A stretch of 64,000 nt of DNA, from NCBI RefSeq assembly GCF_000372725.1, contig NW_005199353.1, positions 13,034 through 77,033 on the forward strand. The letters are read 5' to 3'. The translations under genes and the position numbers were made by a program. Below are positions 10,644-23,513 of the stretch, one piece after another. Within the stretch, counting starts at the first letter, position 1. Each line of letters begins with the position of its first letter. Under the pieces are notes generated by a model. That model was not told the DNA's origin. It was given only the letters and a program-made list of their open reading frames with translations, and did not search any database. Source of the stretch: Emiliania huxleyi CCMP1516 (lineage: Eukaryota; Haptophyta; Isochrysidales; Noelaerhabdaceae).

Positions 10644-10990
10644 ATTGCGGCGGTCTGGCCTCACCTTACAGGTGCGGCGCGGTTCGACAGTCCCCACATT
10701 CTCGACAAACGAGAGGCTCAGACTGGGTCGAGCTCGAGGCTCGACCAGGCTCGAGCGTTTTGGGCGTTGCTCACGCCACAGTATGCGCGCGATGCCCGGA
10801 GGTATGGGCGAGCGGCGAGACGCTGATCGACTCTACGGACTCTTGTACCAAGTATCTCCATGTAGGGGAGAGAAAACTTTAGCACACACATGCTCTCGAC
10901 GACAAAACTCGAGTCGCGACGCGCGCAGGCGGCATGATGTGCGCATGTCGCACCCTTTCATGCTTTCATGGTCGCGGGCTGGGGCCTGGG
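10644..10990. other. Short intergenic region
   Basis: Convergent 3' ends of the phosphatase and EF-hand genes. A small GAGGCTCGACCAGGCTCGAG-type repeat lies at 10710-10760. Nothing else is seen. Confidence 0.5.
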
Positions 10991-11764
10991 CTATAACTGC
11001 AAGCCGCCGGTGGCGAACCCCGAGCCAAGTGCGAGCCGCATCGCGCGGTAGCGAGCATAGCCGCCGCGGAACTCGGCGAGTGAGATTTCGCCGTTGCCAT
11101 CCACATCCAGCTGGTCAAAGATGCGCTCGACGGCCACCGAAGAGTAGCTCGGCCCCTCGACGCCGCCAAGCTTCTCGTGAAGCTCTGCTACCGACAGGCT
11201 GCCGTTGCCGTCGAGATCGAGCGCCGCAAAGGCGGCGTCGGCCTCTTCGTACAACGCGGCCATCTCCTTCTCTCCGAGCTCGCCCAGACCTGGCGCCTTG
11301 AGCAGCGGCGGGTAGCGCACGAAGCTCTCCCGAAGCTCGTCGCGCGAGACAGCGCCGTCGCGAGGGTTGGCATCCAGCATCTGGTACAGCTCCGCCACGG
11401 CTGCCTCTGAGTACCCAGCCGCGAGGAGGTGCGAGCGCAGCTCCTCCTCGGAGATCTCGCCGTCACCGTTACGGTCGAGGACAGCAAAGATCGCATCGGC
11501 CTTCTCGTGAATCTGAACGATCTCTTCCTCGCTGTACAGACCGTACGCCGCTGGCCGGCGTCGTGGCGGACCGGTCTCGGTCAGCACCGGCCGGATCCTC
11601 GCACGAAGGCGGTACTGCCACGGCTTCAGGTGGCATCCTCGCACGTGACTGGCGCACAGCACCGACGTGCATCCCGCTCGTCCAGCCAGAGAGTTGCGCG
11701 CAATAGAGGCTGACTTGAAATTGACGACAAATGCTACCGCGAACAAACCAGTGAGCAAAGGCAT
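10991..11764 (-). CDS. EF-hand calcium-binding protein with hydrophobic leader
   Basis: A single-exon frame of 257 residues. The N-terminus (MPLLTGLFAVAFVVNFKSAS) is hydrophobic and could be a signal peptide or membrane anchor. After a basic linker come four EF-hand loops: DRNGDGEISEEE (97-108, canonical), DANPRDGAVSRDE (131-143, thirteen residues, probably degenerate), DLDGNGSLSVAE (183-194, canonical) and DVDGNGEISLAE (220-231, canonical). The spacing fits two EF-hand pairs as in calmodulin-like proteins, but the leader suggests the secretory pathway or an organelle. Likely a Ca2+ sensor or buffer. The alternative start after the leader cannot be excluded. Confidence 0.85.
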   Translation of the reverse strand: MPLLTGLFAVAFVVNFKSASIARNSLAGRAGCTSVLCASHVRGCHLKPWQYRLRARIRPVLTETGPPRRRPAAYGLYSEEEIVQIHEKADAIFAVLDRNGDGEISEEELRSHLLAAGYSEAAVAELYQMLDANPRDGAVSRDELRESFVRYPPLLKAPGLGELGEKEMAALYEEADAAFAALDLDGNGSLSVAELHEKLGGVEGPSYSSVAVERIFDQLDVDGNGEISLAEFRGGYARYRAMRLALGSGFATGGLQL

Positions 11765-13484
11765 TCTTGAGGAGACTCTCGTCAGAGTTCACGCCCTCAG
11801 GTCCGTGTGCTCGGCGAGGCCAGCGACAGAGAGTGCAAGACTCGGCTCGGCGTGCGAGCACTATTCCCACCTGGTAGCTTACTCTACATCCGGCCGCTTA
11901 TTCCCATCGTAGCTGTGCCCGGCCATCAGACTCGGCGTCCGTGACGCCAGGAACGCCTGGAGGCAATTCCCTCTCGAGCACCGCAGCTGGCGGCGGCGAC
12001 ATGAGCGGTGACGGCGTGGGTGGGTGAGATTCTTCTTCTTAGCTTTCTTCTTAGCTAAGATAGGCGCCACACACAAGCGTGGGCGCTCATCTCAGGATAC
12101 GCACGCAGCTACACGTGTAGGCGCGAGCCTTGCTCAAAGACAAGCGCCCAGACACGAAGACACGTATATGGGCTACCTGGACGCAGACGCGCGTCCTCAT
12201 GGTGGGCGCTCATCTTGATCTAGTTAATGCTCGCGTCTACACATGCAGGTGCGTATATGGGCTAGGTGCACATGAGGCCTACACGTGTGGGTGGTCATTT
12301 TTGACCCACTTTCCGGGGTTTGCCATCTGTGGGTCGGGCTTTTGCTGTGCGGGGTAGGAAGCGGCCGGATGTAAGTGGGGCGGGTTTGCTGCTGCGGGGT
12401 CCCCCGCTGTCGCCCGGGGTCGTGCGAGGGGTGGGAACGACCAGTAGGGACCCCTTCCCCCGGGCCCCGCTCTCAGTTGGGGCCTCCGCGGCCGAGAGGG
12501 CGAGTGGGAAATATTGGATGGGAAACGGGTCGATTTGCAAAGTGGGGCGCCGGGCCCGGCCGGGCCCGGCTCGGGCCCCTGCCGGGCCCGGCTCGGACCC
12601 GTGCCGGGCCGGCCCGCGCGCCCTGCCGGGCCCGGCTTGCCCCTCCCGGGCCCGGCCCGCGCGCTTTGCCGGGCCCGGCTTGCCACTCCCGGGCCGAAGC
12701 GCCCAAATCAGCAGGTCGAGGAGCGAGGCGGGCCCGGCGAGGAGAAAACCGGCCCGGCAAACCGTCCTGCCCGGGCCCGTCTGCGGCACATAGGCCGGCC
12801 CGCTCACTCACAGCCGGGCCCGGACAGGAGGGTTTGCCGGGCCCGTTTTGCGCGAGGCGGGCCCGGCGAGGAGAAAACCGGCCCGGCAAAAGCACGCTCG
12901 GCGGCCCGGGAGCGGCCACTTTTGTCTTTCGTGACCCGGCCGGGGCCCGCCGGTGCCCCTGCCGGGCCTGGAACCGGCCCCGCCCGCGGGGGCCCGCCCC
13001 ACTTACGTAAAAGGCTAAGGGGCCCCACACAGTTAGAGTATATATATCCGGCGCGCGGCTTCCTACACCCCGATCAGAAGCGAACAGAGATTGCCGATGC
13101 GTGGCAGAAACGGAAAAGGATTCACAAATCTTGTGCGTTGTGGACGCACACGCACGATTCACACGACAGACAAGGCGCAGGAGACGACGGCTTCCTTAGA
13201 AAGAAGGCTCCTAAACAATCCGATCCGACTGCAATCCGATCCGCGGACGTCCCTCTTTGGATGCGAGGCGACAAGCTGCCGATCTCGCGACTGCTATGCG
13301 CGTTCCTGCTCTTCCTGCCCGCTGCCCAAAGTACCCGGTGCGCTCAAGCCTTCGTTGCAACAAGGCTTGCAGATATTGTCGTCGTAAAGCCGCCCCTCTT
13401 AGCATCCAGTGACAAGTACGCGCGGGGGCCCAATGCCATGCGCCATGCCACCTCATCTTGTCCCTCCAGGCGGCGGGGCTTGCC
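11765..13484. other. Long intergenic region
   Basis: No gene is supported. 12060-12300 has loosely repeated GTGGGCGCTCATCT and CACGTGTAGGCGC blocks, and 12545-12985 is a dense array of GCCGGGCCCGGC palindromes. A TATA-like stretch (AGAGTATATATATCC) sits at about 13035, without a convincing gene behind it. Confidence 0.55.
12545..12985. repeat. Array of GCCGGGCCCGGC palindromes
   Basis: Many copies of the self-complementary 12-mer GCCGGGCCCGGC or its core occur at irregular 15-40 base intervals over about 440 bases. Some are embedded in a larger duplicated block containing GAGAAAACCGGCCCGGCAAA (near 12740 and 12870). Extremely GC-rich; all frames through it are artefactual Gly/Pro/Ala/Arg. 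Confidence 0.8.
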
Positions 13485-15300
<1,816 letters not shown>

Positions 15301-15402
15301 CGTAGCAGACTGCCGGGTGTGTGGACTCGAGCAACTGATGCAACTCACGGCGTCGAATTCTTCTTTTTCGAGAGGCACGAGGCATCTACGCGCTCTCTCC
15401 CC

Positions 15403-18246
15403 ATGTCCTCGCGCCCCCAGCAGGACCTGGAGGAGGACCCGGCCCTCGCCGAGGCGCTGGACACCTTCCCCCAGAACCCGTCCATCCTCAAGGAGCGCAA
15501 CGCGCAGCGCGCCGAGCTCACCCCCGACGCCGCACCGCCGACGCGCTCAGAGAAGAACCTCCCCTCGGGCAAGGCCGAGGACATCCCGCGCAAGAAGCTC
15601 AAGTCGCGAGCGTCGCCCCCCCTCGGCATCGGCTCGGGGAGCGCTGTTGTCCCGCCCGTCCACCGCCCGAGATCCAAGCTCACCGGCCCCGCCGCCCTCC
15701 CGCGCCGCGCACCGGACCAGAAGTTGGTCTCCGGCGCCACCGACAAGCGGGCGGCGCGCGACAAGGAGGACGCCAAGCTCCCCGCGGCGCGCCAAAGCGG
15801 GCGCCCCTCGCCCGCCGCCCGCCCTGCGAGCGGCGGGGAGGATCCCTCTGGCGGCCGCGGCTCCGCGCCGCTCAAGGCGCGCCGCTCCGCCGGCGGAGCC
15901 ACCAAGGTCGCGCGCCCGCGCCCCAAGCCCGAGTCGGCCGACAAGGCGCTGGGCGCCAACAAGGCGCCCAAGGCGCGCGGCCAGACGCCCAAGAAGCCGC
16001 GCCCCCCGCCGGCCCAGCCCGCCCCTCCGCTCCAGCCCTCCGCGGACGCAGCGGAGGGGGGGGAGCCCGACGCGGCCGACGAGGCGCCTACGAGCGGCGA
16101 CGGGGCGCTCGGCGGCGCCGACGACGGCCGGCAGCGCCCGGCCCCCTTCGACTCCGACGACCTGTCGAACCGCGCGGCGAGACTCCCCCCCTCCCTCCCC
16201 CCTCACACCACGCCGCATTTCACACCCTGCGCCACGCGGTCACAGAACATTCACACCCACCATCCTCCCCCTCCCCCCCTCACCCCCACTTTGGCCCAGC
16301 CCCCCCTGGCACTTCCACACCACCCATCTCCACACTCCACAACTCACCCCAAGCTCCAGGGGAGCAACACAGGCACTGAATGCCACCCCTGCGCCTACGC
16401 GCCCAAGAGGCCCCCAGGGGGTCCCCCACTCTCTCCCCCCTCCCCCCCCCCCTCCTCCACCACCCTCCACCCACCTGCCCTCCCCCCTGCACCAATCTCT
16501 GCCTCCACTTCCTCTCACACTACCCCAACCACGAAGCCTCTGAGAGGCCTCCAAGGCACCGAGTGCCAGAAGACAACGCCCCCCCGACTCGTGACACACG
16601 TCTTGATGTCGGTTATGGTGTGCTTGTGTCTACTAATGACGGTGCTGAGCACCTCCCTTCTTCCGGGAAAGAACACACCCTTCCACCTATCTCACGCCCA
16701 GGACGCCTCCTCGACCGAAGGCCGCGTGGCCCCTCCCCTCTTCACACGACCCCAATCGCCTGAAAATGCTCCCCTACTCACAATGGACCGAATCTCCCCA
16801 ATTGCGCAGGTGCTGCGCCTCTACGCCCCTGAGGGCCACATCCTCGACAACGCGCTGTGCCTCGCTGCCGTCAAGCTCGCCTTCCCCACCTCGGGCGAAG
16901 GCAGCGACGCCTCGCTTCTCCAGCCCGGCCAGTTCGCCTGGGTCGCCACCAACCGCGGCGCGACGGGGGCGATCAGCTTCCGCTGCCAGGGGGCCGCCGC
17001 CGCCGCGCACCACGTGGTCGCGCACTACGGTGGCGGCACCCACGGGCGCTTCCAACACCCGGGCCCCGCGCTCCCGGCCCCCGCCCCGTGCGGCTCCAAC
17101 TCCGCCTTCGGGGTCAAGATCACGGTCGGCGGGATCTCCAAGGACCCCGTCCCGCAGGGCGCGCCCCGCGACTACTCATTCTCGCTCGAGGTGAGCGCCG
17201 TCGACGCCGCCCGCCCCGGCCTTGTCAACGCGGTCAAGGACGCGCTCTCCACCTTTGTCAAGGAACCCGTCATCGCGAGCCTCACCACCGACGTCGGCAT
17301 GGTCAAGACCCTCCTCCACGCCCGCCACCGCGGGGTGGAGAAGGAGCCCGCCGACTGGAACGCGCTTACCCAGCGCAAGTCCTACGGGCGCCCGGGCGGC
17401 ATCCCCCTCCGTTTCAAGGACTCGACGCAGATCGGCTACTGCTGGATCCGCGGGGAGTACGGGGTGGACCCCGCCACGCGCAACCAGTTTGGCCTCCGGC
17501 CCTTCTGCCTCCACCGCTTCGCGGAGTGCCCGCACGAAGGGGGCTGCCGCCCAAAGCCCCAGCCCCCGCGCATGACGCGGGGCGCCAACCAGGAGTCGAC
17601 GCTCCTCGCCGCCATGGCGCAGATGTCCAAGACCGCAGCAGGTCACACCCCCCTGCCCGCCCTAGAGGCCCCCACAACGGGAGTAGCTCCCAACCCCCCT
17701 CGCCATGCGACTCAGGCCCTTTCATCGCGTAAGTCATCGGCCTCGCCGCGCCTCGCGCCCGACCGCCCCGCACCACACGGGCATCCCAGCGTATCGACGA
17801 CGGACTCCCCAGAGACCCGTGGCGCTCAAACTCATAAGCCCAACGTAGAGTTGGCTCGGGATGATGCCCACCCCCCAAAGTCCAGTGGAGAGTCCAGTAG
17901 GGTCGTCACCTTTAAGGCATTTCAGACAAAAAGTCACACCCAAGCCCCCCTTCAGGGGCGCATCACCCTAAACTCGATGACCATTCCACTACTCACGAAG
18001 ACTCGCAGAAAGCTCCCCATCGCGCAAGAGCACATCAAATACAGCGTCGTATTCGACCACACCCTTGGGTACGAAGGAGAGGGTCCCAACCTCAAAATCA
18101 TATCCGCCAATATCCGAGGAGCCCTCTCGAAAGGAACATGGGAACAGGCCATCAAGACGGCAAAAATTGAAAAAGCCGACATAGTCGGATTCCAGGAGCT
18201 GAGCCTCAAACAAAAAGACACCCGTCGAACAGCGTCGGCGGATCGA
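15403..18246 (+). mobile_element. LINE retrotransposon 5' part (ORF1-like and start of endonuclease)
   Basis: One open frame runs from 15403. Its first part is Lys/Pro/Ala-rich and disordered. From about 16785 a folded gag-like region follows (VLRLYAPEGHILDN...FRCQGAAAAAHHV...), with a Cys/His cluster FCLHRFAECPHEGGC near 17500. The segment 18085-18225 (LKIISANIRGALSKGTWEQA and KADIVGFQELSLKQKD) matches the beginning of the apurinic-type endonuclease domain of non-LTR retrotransposon ORF2. It then stops matching, and at 18247 the frame enters the signal peptide of a metalloprotease. No reverse transcriptase or 3' tail follows, so the copy is 3'-truncated, the reverse of usual 5' truncation. 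A pyrimidine-rich stretch (16185-16790) lies between the two coding parts. Presumably inactive. Confidence 0.62.
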
Positions 18247-21200
18247 ATGCCAACGACCAGGGCCCTCGCGCTCTTTGCACCGCTGCCACTTGTTGTGCTT
18301 GCAAGCAGGCGCACGCCTCCCACCGAGGAGGAGTGCAAGGCGCGCCTCGACGGCATCTATGCTGATATTGAAGCCGGAGACCTCGATGCAGCACTCAAGA
18401 CCTCCGAATCGCTAGACCGAAAGGTGCGAGAGATAGACAGAAAATACCAACATGTTGTGCTCCACACTGGGTGGCGTGTCGGCACTCACCCTGGCCCTAT
18501 CCCCCTCCTCTAGCCGGGCGTGGACTATCCCAAATCGTGCTTGGTGGACGAACCGTACAATGGACCAGCCGAGTTGGAGATCATTTCTGGTGGCCAGCTG
18601 GATGACTCTGAGCTCGGGGCGATGGAGGCCGCGATTGAGTTCCCGGAGATCATCCTGCTTCCAGGCCGACCTCCCCTTCCGCTCTTCCGGATGACGCCCG
18701 TCGTCTCTTCGCCGGAAGTGCAGGTGCGAGGCTTCATGCTGGACATGAAGTTTTACCTCGTCTCGCACGGCCCGCTGGCTCCGGGCATGAAGAGGGGGAA
18801 GGGAGTCTCGGATGACGACGACGATGACGGTGGCGGGGCGTCCGATCGTAACTTGAACAGCTACTCCATCGGCGTCAAGACTGTCCTGGTGGTTCCTCTG
18901 TGCTGGTCCTAGATGCTGCATGCTGTTTCAGTAGGGCCAGCAGCCCAGCCCCAGTCTTCACTCGCGACGACACGTGCTAACACTACAGGTGCTGGTCGGA
19001 CAAGTTTGACGGCACGTCTTGCGACGCGGTGGAGGACGGGTGGGACGGCGACTCGCTCTTCAATTACTGCGGGTACAGTCAGACCGGGGACTGCGGACCT
19101 AATGGCCAGCGCCCGACATTCAGCCAGCGGATGGCGGACACAATGGATTGGGCCAACGACTTTTTTGACTATAACTCCCAGGGTCGATTTCAGTTGCAGC
19201 CAACCATCACGGCGCCGGTCTCCGTCTCCGATATCACCTCCAGCACTTGCCACAACTTTAGCCCCCTCGGCAGCTCGAGCTCGAGCAACACCATCGACGT
19301 GAAGGCCTTCGCCGCCGCCGGCTACGATTATCCCCCGCTCACGCCATCCGGGGTCGAGTTCGACTTTTGGTGGGTGGGGACGCCGCGCTGCATGGGCTGG
19401 GGGTGGGGCGGGATCGGGCGAGTCGGAGGCCCCGGCCTGATCGTCAACCGTGTGTCCGGCAGCACCGCCAGCACGTTTATCCACGAGCTCGGTCACAACC
19501 TCGGCCTCAACCACTGCAACTCCAGTTGAGACGCTTCCTAGAATCCTCTAGTGCACTAGGCTGTCGTTCCGCAGAGTCGCCACTCGCGCAGTCCAAGCCG
19601 ACATCCCTCACTTTCCTGGTCGCTCGCGCTTCAGTTTCTTCGGGCGACTGGGGCGCGAACATCGCAGAGACCATGTTCCTAGAGTCCAACTTGCCAAACC
19701 TGCAGACACCGACCAGCTACTCGTCGTACGGGGGAAGTCTGAGCGTCATGGGGGCCAATTCGGCCGGAAGTTATGGCGGGCACCTCTTGGCTCCGGAGAA
19801 GCTCATCCAGGTGAACGCCGCCCTCGCCCTTCTCTCTTCGCGGTGTCGTTTTAGATTGCCCGCCCCCTCTCTCGCCTAGGGCTGGCTGAGCGAGTCCAAC
19901 ATCGTCAAGATCAACTTGGACGAGGGCCCTTCTACCCGCGGACCCTTCTACCTGCAGCCGGCCGACCCCGTCCAAGCCGCCGACCTCAACTATCTCAGCA
20001 TGCTTGGTATCAAAGGCGGGTTTAGCCACATTGTTCCTCCCGACGCGCGCCCAACTTGCAAGGAGGGCACTGCAGCTAGCTGCGCCGACTGGGTTGACCC
20101 AGACGCGCCAATCGCGCTGGCGATCGAGACCGAGGCGTGCAACCATCGCATCCTCAGTTACTGCGATAGCGGCCACGAGCAGTACAAGAAGTTCTTCTGG
20201 ATCGAACACCGCATCGGCGACAAATACACTGGCCTCACCAGCGGAAGTGCGGTGTTCGTGTACTCCGCCTCGTATCAATACGAATACTCCATGGTGACTT
20301 CCCCCACAACCCTCCATTACACCGGGCGAGAAGGCAGCGTCCGGCTCCTGCCATCCCTCGATCCCGCACCCCCACACCCTACCAGGACTCGGGCCGCGTG
20401 GGTCGATCCGCCATGGTTGGCTCCGAGCAGTTTGGCTTCGGCGCGGAGGGCGGCGCGTTGTACGAGGGCGATGAGGTTGTTCTCGACATCGCGCACGAGT
20501 GGGGAACTGCGTCCGGCTCCGGCATCGAGGTGCGAGAGGTGCAGCAGGCTCAGCGCTACTTTCAGCGTCTCTTCATTTGCTGTGCCTGCGACTAGGTCCG
20601 AGTGATGGTGCATGGTCTCGACGCGCGAGGCTACATGGGTGTCACCATCTCCAGCGACGACAAGCCGCCGAGCCCGCCACCGCCGCCGCCACAGCCGCCG
20701 TATATCGGTCCCCCGCAACCGCCGCCGATGGAATGCTTGTGCGACAACCCTGCTTCGGCTCAAGTGTGAGGGGCGTCTCTTCACACTTTCTTGTGCGAGC
20801 AGGTGCGAGAATGACTGCTACAACAACGGGAATTCCTGGACGAGCGACGGATATTGCGACGACGGCGAGCTGTAGCCGAGATATCACCGGCGGCTTGTGG
20901 GGGACCGATATACGGCGAGGTTTAGCCGAGATATCACCGCCGCCGATCTATCGGGGGACCGAGAGGCAAGCAGGACGCCTCGCTGAGAGCAGGCAGGACG
21001 CCGCAGGGTGAGCGGCCCGTGTCCTCACGCCAATGGCCGTGCACAGGCGGGCCGGGGAGTCAGTACACGGCAACCGACTGCCCTCTCGGTAACGACTGTG
21101 ATGATTGCGGCGAGCGNNNNNNNNNNNNNNNNNNNNNNNNNNNNNNNNNNNNNNNNNNNNNNNNNNNNNNNNNNNNNNNNNNNNNNNNNNNNNNNNNNNN

Positions 21201-21773
21201 NNNNNNNNNNNNNNNNNNNNNNNNNNNNNNNNNNNNNNNNNNNNNNNNNNNNNNNNNNNNNNNNNNNNNNNNNNNNNNNNNNNNNNNNNNNNNNNNNNNN
21301 NNNNNNNNNNNNNNNNNNNNNNNNNNNNNNNNNNNNNNNNNNNNNNNNNNNNNNNNNNNNNNNNNNNNNNNNNNNNNNNNNNNNNNNNNNNNNNNNNNNN
21401 NNNNNNNNNNNNNNNNNNNNNNNNNNNNNNNNNNNNNNNNNNNNNNNNNNNNNNTCCGCTTCGGCCTCCGCCGCTTCCGCCGCCTCCACCGCCCTAGCCG
21501 CCGCCGCCACCGCCGCCGTCAGCGTCGCCATCTCCCCTGCCGCCACCGCCACCGCCTCCGCCGTCCCCCGCCCCTCCGCCGTCCCCCGCCCCTCCGCCAC
21601 CGCCGCCGCCGCCTTTGCCACCGCCCCCACACCCGCCGCCTTCGCCCCCACCACCCTCCTCAATGCCGCCCCGCCCGCCGCCGTCGCCATCACCGCCACC
21701 GCCGCCGCCTCCGACGCCTCCGCCGCCTAACTCGCCGCCGCCATATCCGCCACCGCCCCCGTCGCCAAAGCCG

Positions 21774-21804
<31 letters not shown>

Positions 21805-22394
21805 AAAATGGCCAGCGGGTCCCCTTTTGCTGCCAGTGGCCAAACACAGACGATGTATGTAGCTCCAGCTCTTTGTGCACCTCCTTTGCCTCTTCATGGT
21901 GCTCCAGCTCCGCCGGCAGCTGCGCCAGCTGCAGTGCCAAGTGGTGCGGCGATCTTCCCGAGCCGGGAGGGGGTGAATGCGGGTCGTGGACGCAGATCTG
22001 CCTCGCGTGCTCTGGTTCCTGCATCCAGTGCCAGAACAACCCGTCCCAGTTTGAGTGCGCCGCCGGCCGCGACGTGGCGCCTCTCGACGAGGAGGAGAAA
22101 GGTTGGATTGACCCACTGCTACCTCTGTTCGACCCTCTATGGCACATCACTTCCTTCCTGCCCTCCTTCTTCTTCTCTCGCGCCGAGCCACTGGGCAAGA
22201 AGTTGACCGACAGGTCGCAGGCGGGCCACCCCTATGTAGGTTGTGAAAGAGTATTTCTGCTAGCGCTCAACCACTTTTCCTTGCATCACTAGGCTGGCCT
22301 CTTGTGGCTGCCTGTCCTCGCAGGGGGCGCCGCCCTCCCAGCGGTCGCGGCTTTGGTAGCCCGGCGACGCCTGGCTGCGCCAAGGCTTCACTGA
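18247..22394 (+). CDS. Gametolysin-like M11 zinc metalloprotease, partly in an assembly gap
   Basis: Secreted matrix-degrading protease of the gametolysin family. Exons: 18247-18423, 18514-18899, 18989-19524, 19635-19810, 19880-20293, 20386-20538, 20596-20765, 20803-20864, 21047 into the gap, then a Pro-rich part and a last exon near 22293-22394. All phases agree up to the gap. Residues 1-20 are a signal peptide (MPTTRALALFAPLPLVVLAS). The zinc site HELGHNLGLNH spans 353-363 (ligands His353, His357, His363; catalytic Glu354), followed by a Met-turn candidate (SLSVMGANSAGSYGGH). After a Pro-rich hinge comes a Cys-rich module (CENDCYNNGNSWTSDGYC...DCPLGNDCDDCGE), completed only with the GC-AG intron 20865-21046. 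Beyond the gap lie Pro tracts, a Cys cluster (CCQWPNTDDVC...) and a probable membrane anchor (LLWLPVLAGGAALPAVAALV). Intron 7 is only 37 bases. The exon order after the gap is tentative. Confidence 0.82.
21117..21454. other. Assembly gap (338 N)
   Basis: A run of N within the metalloprotease gene, directly after its Cys-rich module and before Pro-rich codons, probably because the missing sequence is repetitive. Confidence 1.
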
Positions 22395-22679
22395 GTTCGG
22401 ACCCCTCGCATGGAGAGCCCCCCCCCCCCCTCGCGCGCGCCGCGCGCTGCCCACCCCACACACTCGCGCTACCGTGTCTTCATAGATCGTGTCTTTTTGT
22501 CCGTCTCAAATTCCAGCTTCCATGTTTTTTTGCATACACGTAACTCCTGGGGTGTCCCCGTGTCGTGTTAGAGCGACACCCCACACGGCACACCGAGTTT
22601 CAAGGTCACCGAGTCCGAGACTCTCTCGTGTAGAGAGCTGGCTCACGACTCTCACGGGATCGTGGTCAACTGTGCGGCT

Positions 22680-22774
22680 CGCACATCGCACACACGCACA
22701 CACACGCACACACACGCACACACACACACGCGCGCGCACGCACGCACGCACACACACACACACACACATGGCAC

Positions 22775-22807
<33 letters not shown>

Positions 22808-22810
22808 TGT
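22680..22810. repeat. CA/TG microsatellite
   Basis: An interrupted CACACACGCA tract producing artefactual His-Thr and Cys-Val frames. Confidence 0.95.
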
Positions 22811-23139
22811 GCATGCACAGACACCACAGCCCCTTCCCTTTCCCCCACAAGGGCGAGAGGACACACACAGGACGCACCTCTAGCGAAGCCCACAGAGTCT
22901 GTGGGATACTCCTGCCACCGCCCCTGCCACCCTCGGCGTGTGTGCCCTAGTGTGTGCCTCGGCCGCCCCTCTGTCAGTGTACCTGTGGTAGTGAGAGACT
23001 GCCAGTGAAAAGCTGGAGGCAGGTCGCTAGACTGAGATGAGACCGCCAGTGGAGTTGGGAGTCCACCGAGCACCGCGCTGCGAGCCTGTCGCTGTCCCTT
23101 GTCAGGAGCTCAGGAGCAGGAGCCGAACTAGTGGAGAGC

Positions 23140-23280
23140 GCAACCGGTGCGCTCCCCACTCCCGTTCCCCTGTCCCATGCCCTGTCCCCCTAAATCGCCC
23201 CTTCGTTCCAACGAAATCCTGCTCGTGCAGAGGTGGGGACCGTGTCCTCCTCCCCCCGCTCTTCTGCCTGCTGCCTATAT
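23140..23280 (+). repeat. Dispersed element D, copy 1
   Basis: A GCGCTCCCCACTCCCGTTCC block and a downstream AATCCTGCTCGTGCAG, then GGGGAC and GTGTCC, recur in the same order at 30960-31085. Divergence is substantial, but the order and spacing are kept. Confidence 0.6.
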
Positions 23281-23513
23281 CAATAACAGAAAACGACCGC
23301 CTGTGCACGGTCGCTCACAAATATGCACACGCCGCGTTGGTCCCTCTCGAACGCAAGAAACCGCGGAGCAGCGCCCACGCAAACACTAGGAGCCTCCTAA
23401 AAAGTGCCGAATTATTGACCACCCGAGCTGTTGGTTGCACGATGGCCAACCCGGCGCAATGACGGCAGCGAGGCGGGCCTCCTCGTCGAGCGTCCGCCTC
23501 CCTGCTGCCGTCA

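Larger units (their letters stand above)
22395..23513. other. Intergenic region with microsatellite and element D
   Basis: No gene is seen between the metalloprotease and the minus-strand gene at 23514. It contains a CA tract (22680-22810) and dispersed element D (about 23140-23280). Confidence 0.6.

Noticed and set aside
21455..21730. Ala/Ser-rich and Arg-rich frames right after the first gap
   Set aside because: The third frame gives the Pro-rich hinge expected in the metalloprotease; the others are its shadows.
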